Assembly: GCA_964609025.1 (NCBI GenBank)
Contig: CAZSQM010000010.1
Span: 1 to 64,000 of the forward strand
Reading direction: 5' to 3'
Length of the DNA: 64,000 nucleotides
DNA from: SIG307 sp964609025
GTDB lineage: Bacteria > Bacillota > Clostridia > Lachnospirales > Lachnospiraceae
The notes under the pieces: model-generated
Seen by the model: the letters and a program-made list of their open reading frames with translations, nothing else
The model's database searches: none
Told to the model about the DNA's origin: nothing
Program-made: the position numbers and the translations under genes
Part shown: positions 33,811 through 42,784 of the stretch, in pieces
Position numbering within the stretch: position 1 is the stretch's first letter
Layout: the number at the start of each line of letters is the position of its first letter

Positions 33811-36800
33811 TTATTCATCATAATCTGCATCATCCAGATCATCGTAATCTTCCGGCTCTTCGTCCATGTCTTCTTCCTCATCATAGGAGAAGTTTCCGTC
33901 CTCGTCTGCCGAAACCTGACTGAATCCTGCTTCTTCATAGCCCTCGTCGTAACGGAAGTTATTGTCGCCTTCCATCAACGGCGTGATGTCCGTATCACCG
34001 TAATCGATATCCTCAGTCATCACCACTTCTTCACCGTTCTCATCCAGTACGGTAACATCCAGCGCCAAAGACTGAAGCTCCTTTAACAATACCTTAAAGG
34101 ACTCCGGAATACCCGGCTCAGGGATATTATCACCCTTGATAATTGCCTCGTAGGTCTTGCCTCGTCCGGTCACATCGTCGGACTTCACGGTAAGAATCTC
34201 CTGTAAGATATATGCCGCGCCGTATGCCTCCAGCGCCCAAACTTCCATCTCACCGAAACGCTGACCGCCGAACTGGGCTTTACCGCCTAACGGCTGCTGC
34301 GTTACTAAGGAGTAAGGGCCGGTTGCACGCGCATGAATCTTATCGTCAACAAGGTGATGGAGTTTCAGGTAGTGCATGAAGCCCACCGTAACCGCGCCGT
34401 CGAAATACTCACCGGTACGTCCGTCACGAAGTCTTACCTTACCGTCACGGTTAATCGGAACGCCCTTCCACTCCTCTCTGTATTCCAGATGACTTCCGAG
34501 ATACTCCATTACCTCCGGCATCAGAATATCCTTATATTTTGCCTGGAACTCTTCCCAGGAAGTATTGGCATAATCGTTTGCCATCTCCAGGGTGTCCATA
34601 ATATCGTTCTCGTTTGCACCGTCAAATACCGGCGTTGCCACGTTGAACCCAAGTACCTTTGCCGCAAGGGAAAGGTGAATCTCAAGCACCTGTCCGATGT
34701 TCATTCGGGACGGCACACCAAGCGGATTCAATACGATGTCGAGCGGGCGTCCGTTCGGGAGGAACGGCATATCCTCTACCGGAAGCACACGGGAAACAAC
34801 ACCCTTGTTTCCGTGACGGCCTGCCATCTTATCGCCGACCTGAATCTTTCTCTTCTGTGCGATATAAACGCGGACGGTCTGATTTACTCCCGGAGGCAGC
34901 TCATCGCCGTTCTCTCTCGTAAATACCTTTGCGTCTACGATAATACCGTACTCGCCGTGCGGAACACGCAGGGAAGTATCTCTTACCTCTCTTGCCTTCT
35001 CACCGAAAATTGCACGAAGCAGTCTCTCTTCCGCGGTCAGTTCCGTTTCGCCCTTCGGCGTTACCTTACCAACCAGAATATCGGTGGCACGTACTTCGGC
35101 ACCGACACGGATAATACCTCTTTCGTCCAAATCCTTTAACGCGTCGTCACCGACACCCGGTACGTCGCGGGTAATTTCTTCCGGTCCCAGCTTTGTATCA
35201 CGGGACTCAATCTCGTACTCCTCGATATGAACGGAAGTATACACATCCTCCTGAACCAGTCGTTCGCTTAACAGAACTGCGTCCTCGTAGTTGTAACCTT
35301 CCCAGGTCATGAAACCGATTAACGGGTTCTTACCGAGAGCAAGCTCACCCTGGGAGGTAGACGGTCCGTCTGCGATTACCTGACCTGCCTCTATCTTTTC
35401 GCCCTTCGACACAATCGGACGCTGGTTAATGCAGGTACCCTGGTTACTTCTCGTAAATTTCGACAGCTTGTAAGTATCCTTCGTACCGTCGTCATTCTTA
35501 ATTACAATCTCATTTGCAGCCGCACGTTCCACCACACCGGACTTCTTTGCCACAACGCAGACGCCGGAGTCGATTGCGGTCTTCATTTCCATACCCGTGC
35601 CTACTACCGGGGCTTCCGTCATCAGAAGCGGCACTGCCTGACGCTGCATGTTGGAACCCATGAGCGCACGGTTTGCATCATCGTTTTCCAGGAACGGAAT
35701 CATCGCCGTTGCGACAGAGAATACCATCTTCGGCGATACGTCCATCAAATCGACCTTCTTCTTCTCGAAAAGGGAGGTTTCCTCTTTGTAACGACCGGAA
35801 ATATTGGCATTGACAAAGTAGCCGTTCTCATCCAACGGTTCGTTTGCCTGTGCAACAACATACTTGTCTTCCTCGTCCGCCGTCAAATAAACCACTTCGT
35901 CGGTAACCCGCGGATTCTTCGGGTCCGTCTTGTCTAACTTACGATACGGAGCCTCTACAAAACCGTACTCATTGATACGGGCATAAGACGCCAGAGAGTT
36001 GATAAGACCGATGTTCGGACCTTCCGGGGTTTCAATCGGACACATTCTTCCGTAATGGGAATAGTGTACATCTCGCACCTCGAACCCCGCACGATCTCTG
36101 GAAAGACCGCCCGGACCCAATGCGGAAAGACGACGCTTGTGCGTCAGCTCGCCGAGCGGGTTATGCTGGTCCATAAACTGGGACAGCTGGGAGCTTCCGA
36201 AGAACTCCTTCACCGCCGCCGTTACCGGCTTAATATTGATTAAGGACTGCGGACTGATGTTGTCCAAATCCTGTGTAGACATACGCTCACGAACCACACG
36301 CTCCATACGGGAAAGACCGATACGGTACTGGTTCTGTAACAGTTCGCCTACCGCACGGATACGACGGTTGCCGAGATGGTCGATATCGTCGGAATTGCCG
36401 ATGCCGTACTCTAAGTGAATGTTATAGTTAATGGAAGCCAAAATGTCTTCCTTCGTAATATGCTTCGGAATCAGTTCATGGACATTACGCTTGATTTCCG
36501 TGAGCAGCTCCTCGCCGGAATATGCGTCCATCAATTCCTTTAATACCGGATAATAAACCTCCTCCGTAATACCGAGCGCCGCCTTATCACAGTCCACAAA
36601 CGCATTCAGGTCTACCATAAGGTTGGAAAGAATCTTTACGTTTCTCTCCTCGGTCTGTACCAGAAGGGACGGAACCGCGGCATTCTGCAGCCGCACTGCC
36701 AGTTCTTCCGTAATCAGCGTACCGGCTTCCGCAAGCACTTCACCGGTCGTCGTATCCACAACGTCCTGCGCTAACGTAAACCCAACGATACGGTTCTTGA

Positions 36801-37653
36801 ACGCCAGCTTCTTATTGAACTTATAACGGCCTACCTTCGCCAGATCATACCGTCTGGAATCGAAGAACATCCCGTTAATCAACGGCTCTGCGCTCTCTAC
36901 GGAAAGCGGCTCGCCCGGACGAAGCTTTTTATATAACTCTAATAAACCATCCTGATAGTTCTCGGACGGGTCCTTTGCAAAACTTGCCAAAATCTTCGGT
37001 TCCTCACCGAACAAATCCAAAATCTGCTGATTCGTCCCGATACCAAGAGCACGAATCAACACCGTAATCGGCACCTTACGGTTTCTGTCTACACGCACGT
37101 AAAAAACATCATTGGAATCCGTTTCGTATTCCAACCATGCACCGCGGTTCGGAATAACGGTGCAGGAGTACAGCGTCTTTCCGATTTTGTCGTGGCCGAT
37201 TGCGTAATAAATTCCAGGGGAGCGCACCAATTGGCTTACGATGACACGTTCCGCACCGTTAATCACGAAAGTACCGGTTTCTGTCATCAAAGGCAAATCA
37301 CCCATAAAGATGTCATGTTCTTTGATGTCGTCGGTTTCTTTGTTATGGAGTCTGACTCTCACCTTTAACGGCGCAGCGTAGGTAGCGTCACGCTCTTTGC
37401 ACTCTTCGATGCTGTACTTCACATCGTCCTCGCAAAGCTGAAAACTGACAAATTCAAGATTCAGATGGTTGCTGTAATCCGAAATCGGCGAAATATCATC
37501 AAATACTTCATCCAACCCTTCTTCCAAAAACCACCGATAAGAGTCCTTCTGCACCTCAATGAGGTTCGGCATTTCAAGCACTTCTTTTTGTCTTGAATAG
37601 CTCATTCGGACACCCTTGCCTACCTGCATCGGCTTAATTCTGTTTTTATCCAT
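33811..37653 (-). CDS. rpoB: RNA polymerase subunit beta
   Basis: 1280 residues from the ATG at 37651-37653 (AAGGGG upstream; a GTG four codons earlier lacks spacing). The start DKNRIKPMQVGKGVRMSYSR matches Lachnospiraceae RpoB. The rifampicin region reads SSQLSQFMDQHNPLGELTHK then RRLSALGPGG, with the wild-type Asp, His and Ser at the usual resistance positions, so a sensitive enzyme is predicted. The conserved GEMEVWALEAYGAAY and the active-site loops are intact. The C-terminal tail is very acidic. Own promoter at 37774-37802. Confidence 0.98.
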   Translation of the reverse strand: MDKNRIKPMQVGKGVRMSYSRQKEVLEMPNLIEVQKDSYRWFLEEGLDEVFDDISPISDYSNHLNLEFVSFQLCEDDVKYSIEECKERDATYAAPLKVRVRLHNKETDDIKEHDIFMGDLPLMTETGTFVINGAERVIVSQLVRSPGIYYAIGHDKIGKTLYSCTVIPNRGAWLEYETDSNDVFYVRVDRNRKVPITVLIRALGIGTNQQILDLFGEEPKILASFAKDPSENYQDGLLELYKKLRPGEPLSVESAEPLINGMFFDSRRYDLAKVGRYKFNKKLAFKNRIVGFTLAQDVVDTTTGEVLAEAGTLITEELAVRLQNAAVPSLLVQTEERNVKILSNLMVDLNAFVDCDKAALGITEEVYYPVLKELMDAYSGEELLTEIKRNVHELIPKHITKEDILASINYNIHLEYGIGNSDDIDHLGNRRIRAVGELLQNQYRIGLSRMERVVRERMSTQDLDNISPQSLINIKPVTAAVKEFFGSSQLSQFMDQHNPLGELTHKRRLSALGPGGLSRDRAGFEVRDVHYSHYGRMCPIETPEGPNIGLINSLASYARINEYGFVEAPYRKLDKTDPKNPRVTDEVVYLTADEEDKYVVAQANEPLDENGYFVNANISGRYKEETSLFEKKKVDLMDVSPKMVFSVATAMIPFLENDDANRALMGSNMQRQAVPLLMTEAPVVGTGMEMKTAIDSGVCVVAKKSGVVERAAANEIVIKNDDGTKDTYKLSKFTRSNQGTCINQRPIVSKGEKIEAGQVIADGPSTSQGELALGKNPLIGFMTWEGYNYEDAVLLSERLVQEDVYTSVHIEEYEIESRDTKLGPEEITRDVPGVGDDALKDLDERGIIRVGAEVRATDILVGKVTPKGETELTAEERLLRAIFGEKAREVRDTSLRVPHGEYGIIVDAKVFTRENGDELPPGVNQTVRVYIAQKRKIQVGDKMAGRHGNKGVVSRVLPVEDMPFLPNGRPLDIVLNPLGVPSRMNIGQVLEIHLSLAAKVLGFNVATPVFDGANENDIMDTLEMANDYANTSWEEFQAKYKDILMPEVMEYLGSHLEYREEWKGVPINRDGKVRLRDGRTGEYFDGAVTVGFMHYLKLHHLVDDKIHARATGPYSLVTQQPLGGKAQFGGQRFGEMEVWALEAYGAAYILQEILTVKSDDVTGRGKTYEAIIKGDNIPEPGIPESFKVLLKELQSLALDVTVLDENGEEVVMTEDIDYGDTDITPLMEGDNNFRYDEGYEEAGFSQVSADEDGNFSYDEEEDMDEEPEDYDDLDDADYDE

Positions 37654-37773
37654 GGACGTTTTCACCCCTTGAAAAATTTTAGGTATGACGGAGCGAAAAA
37701 GGCTTTTCTTTTCCGCCCTGATGTGCTATAATAAGGATAGATAGGCACACCACACCACAATAGTGCATTTTTC

Positions 37774-37802
37774 ATGATAACACAGTTATGTCAAGTTGTC
37801 AA
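37774..37802 (-). promoter_or_regulatory. Promoter of rpoBC
   Basis: TTGACA (37797-37802) and TATCAT (37774-37779) on the minus strand, spacer 17. A second TTGACA eight bases closer has no suitable -10. rpoBC is therefore transcribed separately from rplJL, from which it is split by an Rpn gene and a MITE. Confidence 0.7.
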
Positions 37803-37859
37803 GTTGTTGTGACAACTTTTTTTATTTAAAAAATTCAAGAAAATCTCTTTCATTTCTAA

Positions 37860-37895
37860 AATGTAAGAAGCCCATCGCAAAGTGCGACAGGCTTC
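37860..37895 (-). terminator. Terminator of the Rpn-family gene
   Basis: GAAGCCTGTCGCA and TGCGATGGGCTTC form a strong minus-strand stem with a 3-base loop, followed by TTACATTTT. Confidence 0.65.
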
Positions 37896-37929
37896 CCTAA
37901 AACCACTTATATTCCCATATCAATGTTTC

Positions 37930-38742
37930 CTACAAAAGCTTCCGAAACTCTTCCTCACTCATCCCCACTCGTTTTGCCGCCTCGGAAAGCTCTAAAAGGC
38001 CGTCACGTACCAAACCAAGGAAAGCTTCCAGCTTTTCCTGCCTGCCTTGTTCCAGCCCTTGCTCCAGCCCTTGCTCCAGTCCTTGCTCTAATCCAAGTTC
38101 TATACCCTTCTTAATCCCTCTTTCCTCTACCAAATCACTCAGATTGCACATCTGCCTTAAACCTCCTTCCAGTTTTACAGAAGTTTCAAAGTTATATTCT
38201 GTTGCTAAAATTTCTTCCTTTTCCTCCGGCTGTAACCGTTCAGAAAATAGCGTCGAGAGCATCCCGTGAAGTTTATTTCCGCGCCCTGCTTCCTCTTCCT
38301 TTCCTAAACAAACAAAAACTGATTCCATCAAGTCATATCGGGACTTCTGTCCTCCGTGTCCGTAAATCTCCTGCGGACTCATCTTATACGCTGTAATTGT
38401 GTACTGCATATGCTCCGGAACCTCCATACAAATCCATATGGAATATACCTTTTTCATATCGTCATAATTTTCGCCTGTAAATTCCGTATCCAACTGTGCG
38501 GACAACATTCTCGCACAATAAAACACCGACCTCGTTACCAAATCATAACCCGGATTAAACTTCTTTTGACCTTCTACATTAATAATCAGTTTGATGTGCT
38601 CCTTCAACGGCGTAATCGCAAAAAAGCGGACATCATATGTCACCACTCCCTCACCGGGAACCTTATCCTCTGTTGCCAGACCGGTAATCGCCTCCGGCGT
38701 ATGACCGGGAAATAATGTTTTAAACAGAAAAGAAACCAACAT
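37930..38742 (-). CDS. Rpn-family (PD-(D/E)XK) nuclease/transposase-like protein, N-terminus short
   Basis: 270 residues from the ATG at 38740-38742 (AAGG ten bases upstream). The block GEGVVTYDVRFFAI ... IKLIINVEGQKKF (about 30-65) contains the Asp and the ExK-type residues of the Rpn/transposase_31 nuclease fold. YDLVTRSVFYCARMLSAQ and KKVYSIWICMEVPE are typical of the Clostridial group. Normal members have about 50 extra residues before this; here only a short unrelated stretch precedes PEAITGLATED, so the N-terminus may be lost. The tail holds four tandem LEQG units encoded by a 12-bp repeat. It sits inside the rpoB-rplL interval. Confidence 0.72.
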   Translation of the reverse strand: MLVSFLFKTLFPGHTPEAITGLATEDKVPGEGVVTYDVRFFAITPLKEHIKLIINVEGQKKFNPGYDLVTRSVFYCARMLSAQLDTEFTGENYDDMKKVYSIWICMEVPEHMQYTITAYKMSPQEIYGHGGQKSRYDLMESVFVCLGKEEEAGRGNKLHGMLSTLFSERLQPEEKEEILATEYNFETSVKLEGGLRQMCNLSDLVEERGIKKGIELGLEQGLEQGLEQGLEQGRQEKLEAFLGLVRDGLLELSEAAKRVGMSEEEFRKLL

Positions 38743-39113
38743 GCATTTCTTACCTTTATTATAGGCGGTGTTTGCGGGAAATGCAAGGTGAAAATTGCAG
38801 ATGCAGCCTTTCCTGTTTTCGCATACCATAATGGAAACCACGGTGTGAAACCACCGACATTCAGATGAGAGATGTTTGAAGAATTTATACAGATATATAT
38901 CTGTAAAATTATCTCTGTCTAGAAATCGTATAGCATACATACTTTAAAACAACAACAGCAAAAATTTCAAATCACGATTTGCCAAATTTAGATTTGATAT
39001 TATTATACCCCATAATTTCTAGAAATACAAGTGCATTTTGCCCTTCCCACTTCTCCACCCTCCAAGTCATTGCAAAAGCACCGTCGCAGAAACCGGCGGA
39101 CCTTTCAGAAAAA
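38743..39113. other. AT-rich gap upstream of the Rpn-family gene
   Basis: No supported gene. It contains the perfect palindrome TACAGATATATATCTGTA (38888-38905), possible weak promoter sequences for the Rpn gene, and an open frame that extends that gene upstream without recognisable homology. Confidence 0.4.
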
Positions 39114-39411
39114 GGATTCAAGTGTCAAAAGGCTCTTTGTTTTCAAAGAACTTGGCGCCAAAAGAACATTGACTTGGAATCCAGCGTAGGATATTAGACT
39201 TTCTTATTACTCCGAAAGTTGTCAGCAACAATTCAGACAGGACGTCTGAATGAGGCGACACGGTACATGGATGTACCGTTGGAGCCGGTTGCGTCACTCT
39301 ATAATACTCTTATCGGAGTAATTAGAAAGACTATATCCGTAGCCCATGACAAGTCAATGTTCTTTTGGCGCCAAGTTCTAAGATTTCAAAACGCTTTTGA
39401 CACTCGAATCC
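39114..39411. mobile_element. MITE copy 1 with structured core
   Basis: About 60-base terminal inverted repeats run from 39114-39176 to 39350-39411 (GTGTCAAAAG and AACTTGGCGCCAAAAGAACA blocks are shared). The core 39189-39338 begins GGATATTAG and ends CTATATCC, which pair. At the centre are two hairpins: arms ATTCAGAC/GTCTGAAT with loop AGGAC, and arms ACGGTAC/GTACCGT with loop ATGGAT, followed by GGTTGCGT. The copy at 45834-46116 keeps the loops but changes the arms in a compensating manner. It encodes no protein. It is inserted right behind the rplL terminator. Confidence 0.8.
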
Positions 39412-39412
39412 G

Positions 39413-39447
39413 CCCAAAAAGAAAACCCGCCGGTTTCCCGACGGGTT
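39413..39447 (-). terminator. Terminator of rplJL
   Basis: AACCCGTCGG and CCGGCGGGTT form a GC-rich minus-strand stem with a short loop, followed by TTTTCTTTTTGGG. Located immediately after rplL. Confidence 0.85.
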
Positions 39448-39462
39448 CTGATTTCGCAAGGC

Positions 39463-39828
39463 TTACTTTAAGGTAACCTTTGCGCCAACTTCTTCAAGCT
39501 TCTTCTTGATTTCCTCAGCCTCTGCCTTGGAAACGCCTTCCTTCACTGCCTTCGGAGCACCCTCTACAAGATCCTTTGCTTCCTTTAAGCCAAGGCCGGT
39601 GATCTCACGAACAACCTTGATAACCTTAACCTTCTCAGCGCCAGCCTCAGTCAGCTCTACGTTGAACTCGGTCTTCTCTTCCTCAGCTGCTGCTGCCGGA
39701 CCTGCTGCTGCAACTACTACGCCTGCTGCTGCGGAAACACCAAACTCTTCCTCGCAAGCCTTTACTAAATCGTTTAACTCTAATACGGTCATGCTCTTAA
39801 TAGCATCGATAAATTCCTGAGTCGTCAT
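39463..39828 (-). CDS. rplL: Ribosomal protein L7/L12
   Basis: 121 residues. It has an N-terminal dimerisation domain (TTQEFIDAIKSMTVLELNDL), an Ala-rich hinge (GVVVAAAGPAAAAEEEK) and a C-terminal globular domain with VREITGLGLKEAKDLVEGAP, the surface that binds elongation factors. GGAGG lies before the ATG. It is cotranscribed with rplJ; the 135-bp gap contains GC-rich hairpins. Confidence 0.98.
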   Translation of the reverse strand: MTTQEFIDAIKSMTVLELNDLVKACEEEFGVSAAAGVVVAAAGPAAAAEEEKTEFNVELTEAGAEKVKVIKVVREITGLGLKEAKDLVEGAPKAVKEGVSKAEAEEIKKKLEEVGAKVTLK

Positions 39829-39963
39829 GTTACATTTACCTCCATTGAATGATTAAAATAGTTTACTATGCGGCTTTGCCGCGCTTTCTGTATTTCACGC
39901 GGTTGACCGCGGAAACATCCGTTCTTCGTCCTAAGACCGGGACGGATTCCCCTTTACGCAACC

Positions 39964-40458
39964 TTATGCTGCCTCGCCGTTCTTCTCCGCAATCTGCTTG
40001 AGAACTCTTGCCAGATTGGTAATCGGGGACTGCATGCTGCCGAGAAGCTTGGAAATAAGTACCTCTCTGGACGGAATGGTAGCAACCTTTTCAAGTCCTG
40101 CTACATCGTAGTAAACGCCTTCTACTACGCCGCCCTTGAACTCGAGCTTCGGAGCCTTCTTTGCGAACTCAGCCAGCACTCTTGCCGGAGCAACCGCATC
40201 CTCAATACCGAATGCAACTGCGGTCGGTCCTTCCAAATGCTTCGCAAGCTCTGCGTATGCGGTTCCCTCAAATGCGAAGTTGAGATACGTGTTCTTGTAT
40301 ACCTTGTATACCACACCGGCTTCTCTTAACGCCTTACGGAGCGCGGTGTCTTCCTCAACGGTAAGACCGCGGTAATCAACCAATACCGCTGCACTAGCCT
40401 TCTCAACGTAGCCCTTAATCTCATCAACAATCGGCTTTTTGATTTCAACCTTTGCCAT
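39964..40458 (-). CDS. rplJ: Ribosomal protein L10
   Basis: 164 residues. It forms the base of the L7/L12 stalk. Typical blocks: KKPIVDEIKGYVEKASAAVL, DYRGLTVEEDTALRKALREA and the C-terminal helix LARVLKQIAEKNGE that binds L12 dimers. TAAGGAGG precedes the ATG. It is autoregulated through the leader at 40566-40650. Confidence 0.98.
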   Translation of the reverse strand: MAKVEIKKPIVDEIKGYVEKASAAVLVDYRGLTVEEDTALRKALREAGVVYKVYKNTYLNFAFEGTAYAELAKHLEGPTAVAFGIEDAVAPARVLAEFAKKAPKLEFKGGVVEGVYYDVAGLEKVATIPSREVLISKLLGSMQSPITNLARVLKQIAEKNGEAA

Positions 40459-40534
40459 CTTTACACCTCCTTATAGAATAACGGCTTTCGCCGGAATCCA
40501 AAGACGTGAATAAGCGAGATAATTTCATATGATA

Positions 40535-40564
40535 TAAAAAACTCTTTGCGAAGACGCAAAGAGT
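40535..40564 (-). terminator. Attenuator in the rplJ leader
   Basis: ACTCTTTGCG and CGCAAAGAGT form a perfect 10-bp stem with a TCTT loop, followed by TTTTTTA on the minus strand, between the L10 leader and rplJ. Confidence 0.85.
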
Positions 40565-40565
40565 C

Positions 40566-40655
40566 AAACTAATCATAATCGCTTGATTCCTCGGCAGGCG
40601 GTTTCTCTTACGCCGGGTCCCCCGGCACCTGCTGTCTTCGGTAAATCGTGATTAA
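40566..40655 (-). ncRNA. Ribosomal protein L10 leader
   Basis: The minus-strand segment carries CGAAGACAGCAGGTGC and GCCTGCCGAGG, the conserved halves of the L10 leader. They surround a GC-rich hairpin (GCCGGGGGACCCGGC-like). L10 (with L12) binds this RNA to limit expression of rplJL. It is followed by the attenuator and preceded by the promoter at 40674-40702. Confidence 0.85.
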
Positions 40656-40673
40656 AATCACAATTCAAAAGAT

Positions 40674-40702
40674 ACTCTACCACGAATCTCTCGAATTGTC
40701 AA
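40674..40702 (-). promoter_or_regulatory. Promoter of rplJL
   Basis: TTGACA (40697-40702) and TAGAGT (40674-40679) with a 17-base spacer, minus strand, just before the L10 leader. Confidence 0.75.
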
Positions 40703-40746
40703 TAGCTTTTTTTCGGAATTTCACTTCTTTCCCACCGTCTGCCGGA

Positions 40747-41706
40747 TTAATAGGCAATCCATAAAGCGGGCCGCACAACATTAAAGTCATAGCTTACATA
40801 GTAACCGAAGCGGCTGACGAAGCCATCGCAGTCCACTTCCGCGGCGTTATAGCAATCGCAGCCCAGCGAGCGCAGCCACCAAAAACCATTGCCGTCATAC
40901 TCCATTGTACCATACAATCCCTTGTCAGCCTCACTATATGCCCAGCCCCCCTGCGCCTTTGCGTACTCTGTTACTTTTACTCTGCGGGCAGGGTCATATG
41001 CATTCGGGTCTGCATCAAAGTAGGTCATTACTTCATCAAGACTTAGTAAGAATACCTTATCTCTCGTATCATTTCCACCTTCCGTACCATGCTCCGGATT
41101 GTCCTCATTTCTTACAAGAGTCTCTGCGATAGAACTTCGTTCCTTTTCGCTGAATGCCGTACGGTAGAACTCACTGTTCAGCCAGCTTCGCAGGGTACAG
41201 GTTTCCCAGGTAACATCTACATATTCCTCATTGTACGGCTTAGCATCTAATGCATATCTGCTTAACAGCAGTGCCTCGCCGTCCTTTTTCTCCAGCACCA
41301 GCCATTCAATGGCTTCTGCTCCGTTCCCAAGGTTATTGTCCTGCTCGTAGCTACCGAAGGTAACGTAGTCTCCGACCGATGCCTTACTGATTTCCTGTAC
41401 CGAGTCAAGAGAAGCGCCCTGCGTCGGGGCTGGGGTGGCAGTCAGCTGCGGGGTAGGCTCAGGGGTGGCGGTCGGCTGAGGGGTAGGCTCGGATGTTACG
41501 GTCGGCTGCGGGGTTGCGGTCGGTAAGTCCTGCTCCGAGAGATACTTCTCTCCGAGCGACAGCTGCTTTGCTGTCTTCTTTGCCGTCCCGTCCTTTGAAA
41601 ATAGCAGAACGACAACAATCGCAAGTGCCACTATAATTACCGCCAGAATGGCGATAACCAGCGTTGTCTTTCCTGAGTTTCTTTTGTCTTTGGTTCCTTC
41701 TGACAT
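40747..41706 (-). CDS. DUF6273/C-type-lectin-like membrane protein, probable DGR variable protein
   Basis: 319 residues from the ATG at 41704-41706 (AGGGGGG upstream). A membrane anchor (TLVIAILAVIIVALAIVVVL, ~15-37) and a Pro/Thr stalk (TPQPTVTSEPTPQPTATPEP and on) hold out a domain beginning VGDYVTFGSYEQD. It ends GFWWLRSLG ... VRPALWIAY, the fold and terminus of FGE/C-type-lectin-like proteins diversified by DGRs. In the last ~40 codons nearly all non-scaffold residues (C, D, Y, N, F, S, R) are encoded by NNY codons, as expected when AAY template codons are mutated at adenines. No template repeat or DGR reverse transcriptase is seen in the window. It lies between rplA and rplJ, which are normally adjacent. 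Confidence 0.78.
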   Translation of the reverse strand: MSEGTKDKRNSGKTTLVIAILAVIIVALAIVVVLLFSKDGTAKKTAKQLSLGEKYLSEQDLPTATPQPTVTSEPTPQPTATPEPTPQLTATPAPTQGASLDSVQEISKASVGDYVTFGSYEQDNNLGNGAEAIEWLVLEKKDGEALLLSRYALDAKPYNEEYVDVTWETCTLRSWLNSEFYRTAFSEKERSSIAETLVRNEDNPEHGTEGGNDTRDKVFLLSLDEVMTYFDADPNAYDPARRVKVTEYAKAQGGWAYSEADKGLYGTMEYDGNGFWWLRSLGCDCYNAAEVDCDGFVSRFGYYVSYDFNVVRPALWIAY

Positions 41707-41810
41707 AGATATCCCCCCTGTGCTCTTTGCATTTATCTCTGCGTCATATTTCCACCCGTTTTTTATTGTAGCATAGGAAAGCCGGTATTTCAATGGGAGT
41801 CCTGTAAAGC

Positions 41811-41841
41811 AAAAAAGACTGCCGTATTTCTACGACAGTCT
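41811..41841 (-). terminator. Terminator of rplKA
   Basis: AGACTGTCGT and ACGGCAGTCT (one G-T pair) form a minus-strand stem followed by TTTTTTGC. Confidence 0.85.
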
Positions 41842-41912
41842 CTGAACTAACACATATATCAGTGTCAACCATTTTAAGGACTTTTTTGATATGCCTAATC
41901 AAAAATTTCAGT

Positions 41913-42605
41913 TTAGCCTAACTTTGCGGTGTTCACCTTAACACCCGGGCCCATCGTGGACGCAAGTGTTACGCTCTTTAAATACTGTCCCTTCGCAGAT
42001 GCAGGCTTTGCCTTAATGATTGCACCCATAATCGTCTGGAAGTTGTCTGCGAGCTGTTCCTCGGTGAAGGAAGCCTTACCTACCGGAACGTGAATAATGT
42101 TGGTCTTATCAAGACGGTACTCAATCTTACCTGCCTTAATATCGTTTACAGCCTTGGTTACATCCATCGTAACCGTACCGGCCTTCGGGTTCGGCATTAA
42201 GCCCTTCGGTCCGAGAACACGACCAAGACGTCCGACAACGCCCATCATATCCGGGGTTGCTACTACTACGTCAAACTCAAACCATCCCTCGTTCTGAATC
42301 TTCGGGATCAGGTCCTCTGCTCCTACATAGTCGGCACCTGCTGCCTCTGCCTCGTTTGCCTTCTCGCCCTTAGCGAAAACCAATACTCTTACTTTCTTAC
42401 CGGTACCGTGCGGGAGAACTACTGCACCGCGTACCTGCTGGTCTGCGTGACGGCCGTCTACACCGAGTCTGATATGAGCCTCTACGGTTTCATCAAACTT
42501 TGCGGTAGCGGACTTCTTCACTAAACCGATTGCTTCATTCGGATCATACTGTGCCGACTTGTCGAAAAGCTTCACAGCGTCCGTATATTTCTTTCCTCTT
42601 TTCAT
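41913..42605 (-). CDS. rplA: Ribosomal protein L1
   Basis: 230 residues, full length. Typical blocks: KRGKKYTDAVKLFDKSAQYD, VRGAVVLPHGTGKKVRVLVF and GKIEYRLDKTNIIHVPVGKA. It builds the L1 stalk of the 50S subunit and is a translational repressor of the rplKA mRNA in many bacteria. TAGGAGG lies before the ATG. Confidence 0.98.
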   Translation of the reverse strand: MKRGKKYTDAVKLFDKSAQYDPNEAIGLVKKSATAKFDETVEAHIRLGVDGRHADQQVRGAVVLPHGTGKKVRVLVFAKGEKANEAEAAGADYVGAEDLIPKIQNEGWFEFDVVVATPDMMGVVGRLGRVLGPKGLMPNPKAGTVTMDVTKAVNDIKAGKIEYRLDKTNIIHVPVGKASFTEEQLADNFQTIMGAIIKAKPASAKGQYLKSVTLASTMGPGVKVNTAKLG

Positions 42606-42784
42606 TGTATTAACCTCCTAGTGGTATTTGCGGAATGAGGTACTCATACAGTCCTGACACAACCTGTTTTTGTATGGGTTTTCTGTCAGCCCTCCATGCG
42701 AACTCGCTTGTGTCCTGTATGATAGATTCCTCCCACATTCATCTTACAATCTGCGGGCGTTTCGCCCGACTCCCTTGCGGGAAC
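42606..42784 (-). other. rplK-rplA spacer with leader motif
   Basis: This 179-bp gap holds the minus-strand 12-mer GTGGGAGGAATC (42725-42736), also present at 43304-43315 upstream of rplK. Hairpin-prone sequence surrounds it (for example GGGCGAAACGCCC near 42755). It may be a binding site for L1 or another r-protein; no gene. Confidence 0.4.

Noticed and set aside
34333..35139. 268-codon plus-strand open frame inside rpoB
   Set aside because: Antisense to highly conserved RpoB sequence; no ribosome binding site or family features.
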